Source of the DNA: SSF14 sp046331245
GTDB taxonomy: Bacteria > Actinomycetota > Acidimicrobiia > Acidimicrobiales > Microtrichaceae
Reading direction: 5' to 3'
Assembly (NCBI GenBank): GCA_046331245.1
Contig: JAXLRH010000001.1
Span: forward strand, 640,338 to 704,337
DNA: 64,000 nucleotides
Each line of letters starts with the position of its first letter. Position 1 is the stretch's first letter. Shown piece by piece: positions 62,810 through 64,000 of this stretch. The notes under the pieces were generated by a model. It worked only from the letters and a program-made list of their open reading frames with translations, ran no database searches and had not been told where the DNA came from. Made by a program: the position numbers and the translations under genes.

Positions 62810-63196
62810 TCAGTTCATCCTGGCGATCTGGATGAGGTTGCCACAGGTGTCGTCAAACACGGCGGTGGTGACGGGGCCCATGTTCACGGGCTCCTGGGTG
62901 AACCGAACGCCGAGGGCGACGAGGCGGGCGTGCTCGGCCTCGACGTCGTCGACGGCGAACGAGGTGTACGGGATGCCGTCTGCCACCAGTGCCGGCTTGA
63001 ACGCCTGCGCCGCAGGATGGCTGTCGGGCTCGAGGACGAGCTCGACGCCGTCGGGGTCGTCGGGCGACACCACGGTGAGCCACGAGTGCTCGCCCATCGG
63101 CACCTCGGTCTTCTTCACGAAACCGAGGACCTCGGTGTAGAAGGCGAGCGCCTTCGCCTGGTCGTCGACGAGGACGCTGGTGAGGTTGATGCGCAT
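62810..63196 (-). CDS. VOC-family (glyoxalase/bleomycin-resistance-like) protein
   Basis: A 128-residue vicinal-oxygen-chelate protein. Paired beta-alpha-beta-beta-beta units begin NLTSVLVDDQAKALAFYTEVLGF and YTSFAVDDVEAEHARLVALG, with metal-ligand candidates in ELVLEP and the final FDDTCGN. Start is ATG 63196 with AAGGAG upstream. It overlaps the preceding ArsR-type gene, an arrangement often seen for such pairs. The substrate is unknown. Confidence 0.88.
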   Translation of the reverse strand: MRINLTSVLVDDQAKALAFYTEVLGFVKKTEVPMGEHSWLTVVSPDDPDGVELVLEPDSHPAAQAFKPALVADGIPYTSFAVDDVEAEHARLVALGVRFTQEPVNMGPVTTAVFDDTCGNLIQIARMN

Positions 63197-63474
63197 GAGG
63201 ACTCCTTGAAGAGGGGCCACCGCTCGTGCAGTTCGCGAAGCGGTGACGTGTCGAGGTGGTGGAACTTGTAGCGACCGTCGCGTCGGGTCGTCACGAGGCC
63301 GGCCTGCTCGAGCACGTCGAGGTGCTGGGAGATGGCCTGCCGAGAGGAGGCGAGCTGGTGCTTGGTCGCGAGGCGGGCGCAGAGCTCGAAGAGCGTCTGG
63401 CCGTCGCGGTCGACGAGCTCGTCCAATACGGCGCGCCGAGTCGGGTCGGCGAGGGCCTTGAACACGTCTCCCAC
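63115..63474 (-). CDS. ArsR-type winged-helix transcriptional regulator
   Basis: A 119-residue HTH regulator. VFKALADPTRRAVLDELVDRDGQ and SRQAISQHLDVLEQAGLV are the ArsR DNA-binding core; the HHLDTSPLRELHERW end is typical of the ArsR branch paired with VOC or SRPBCC genes. It overlaps the VOC gene by 82 bases, so the last 27 residues are encoded in its 5' end; these are Ser-rich and not conserved-looking. The start may be GTG 63474 or GTG 63465. No metal-binding Cys motif is evident. Confidence 0.8.
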   Translation of the reverse strand: MGDVFKALADPTRRAVLDELVDRDGQTLFELCARLATKHQLASSRQAISQHLDVLEQAGLVTTRRDGRYKFHHLDTSPLRELHERWPLFKESSCASTSPASSSTTRRRRSPSTPRSSVS

Positions 63475-63570
63475 GCCCTCACCATAGGCAAGTAGTGACT
63501 TGCATGTCGAGGGACGCACGGATACCGACTGGAGGAGGCCGGAGGCGCCGGGTAGAGTCTCGGTTCCCAA

Positions 63571-63647
<77 letters not shown>

Positions 63648-63663
63648 ACGAAAACCCTGGTGG

Positions 63664-63696
63664 ACGGCCCTTTCCGAGAGATTCGGAGAGGGCCGT
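63664..63696 (+). terminator. Strong hairpin downstream of tRNA-Met
   Basis: ACGGCCCTTTCCGA pairs with TCGGAGAGGGCCGT across a loop of five bases, giving 13 Watson-Crick pairs and one G-T wobble. It lies 17 bases past the tRNA end and is followed by CCCACGTTTTC, so it is a good intrinsic-terminator-like structure. Confidence 0.8.
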
Positions 63697-64000
63697 TCCC
63701 ACGTTTTCGGCGATTCTTCTACCGGGTTTTCTACCGAGTCGTCTGGGACAGCCGACGCCGGGTCGCCACAGAGCCGGTCGAGCGGGCACGAGGCGCTTCG
63801 GTGGGCATGGTCTGAGGTGACCTTCGGGTTCGTGGTCCCGAAGGCTCTTGAGGCTCATGGCAAGGACACCCGGAATGAGTTGGACGGCGTGACCGCTCGC
63901 GCGGAGCCCAACGCATGAAGTCGTTCGGCGGTGGATCCCACTGCTCGCTACGGTGGCGGGGCTGTCGGTCCCCGTTCTGCCCGGGTGGGTGGCCTCGGGA
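63697..64000. other. No supported gene to the window edge
   Basis: About 300 bases without a gene I can support. A short frame (63817-63918, GTG to TGA, 33 codons) has no ribosome site. The end of the window may begin another gene after 63920, but it is cut. A short direct repeat TTCTACCG occurs at about 63717 and 63732. Confidence 0.6.

Noticed and set aside
63648..64000. Prophage attachment site at the initiator tRNA
   Set aside because: A strong terminator-like hairpin follows the tRNA, and there is no repeated tRNA 3' end, integrase or phage gene in the visible sequence. The window ends too soon to decide.

Overview
This window is very GC-rich, gene-dense bacterial chromosome with short intergenic gaps, many GTG starts and frequent 1-8 base start/stop overlaps. 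Two WhiB-family regulators, a UPF0182 protein beside a PDZ/Lon-like protease, a DUF2342-type metalloprotease, a SenX3/RegX3-like pair next to phoU, and a stand-alone tatA point to Actinomycetota. The absence of mycolate or sporulation genes, plus the many Thr-rich lipoproteins and WYPP-type N-termini, make me favour class Acidimicrobiia (Ilumatobacter-like). The class assignment is inference.

Layout. 1-8 kb: a heterodimeric ABC exporter (first subunit cut by the window edge, second frameshifted), malate dehydrogenase, an Fpg/Nei glycosylase, and a three-gene set led by a stand-alone PEP-utilising-enzyme swivelling domain. 8-12 kb: a lipoprotein and the succinate dehydrogenase operon sdhCAB (minus strand). 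12-16.6 kb: a histidine phosphatase, a GH2-like protein, a Gly-rich secreted protein and an L,D-transpeptidase. 16.6-24 kb: a MoxR/ChlI-like AAA ATPase, an ABC-2 type exporter, a GH1 glycosidase and a large VWA protein. 24-27 kb: two WhiB genes, 5-FTHF cyclo-ligase, tatA and an HtrA protease. 27-33.5 kb: a phosphate block with nudix-ppk facing pstB-phoU-senX3-regX3 across a shared gap that carries a tandem PHO-box-like repeat. 33-44 kb: an MFS transporter, a DUF2342 protease, a catalytically dead HtrA-like protein, moaE, mreB, a HEAT-repeat protein, a PDZ/Lon-like protease and a DivIVA-type coiled-coil protein with a phage-head-like C-terminus. 44-52.7 kb: UPF0182, DedA, proton-pumping pyrophosphatase, a glutamine amidotransferase, a KOW protein and a lipoprotein. 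53.1-56.2 kb: a visibly lower-GC island bounded by the intact msrA 3' end and a displaced second msrA 3' end. 56-63.5 kb: a quinol-monooxygenase-like protein, a metallopeptidase with a duplicated domain, PPK2, a phosphoesterase, a beta-propeller lipoprotein, a methyltransferase, and a VOC/ArsR pair. 63.6 kb: initiator tRNA-Met and a strong hairpin.

Themes. Phosphate and polyphosphate metabolism recur (PPK1, PPK2, Nudix, PstB/PhoU, SenX3/RegX3, pyrophosphatase), and cell-envelope proteolysis is heavily represented (HtrA, pseudo-HtrA, PDZ-Lon, two zinc peptidases). The most unusual items are the msrA-bounded island with HEPN and GIY-YIG-like genes, the DivIVA/phage-head fusion, and the PHO-box array.
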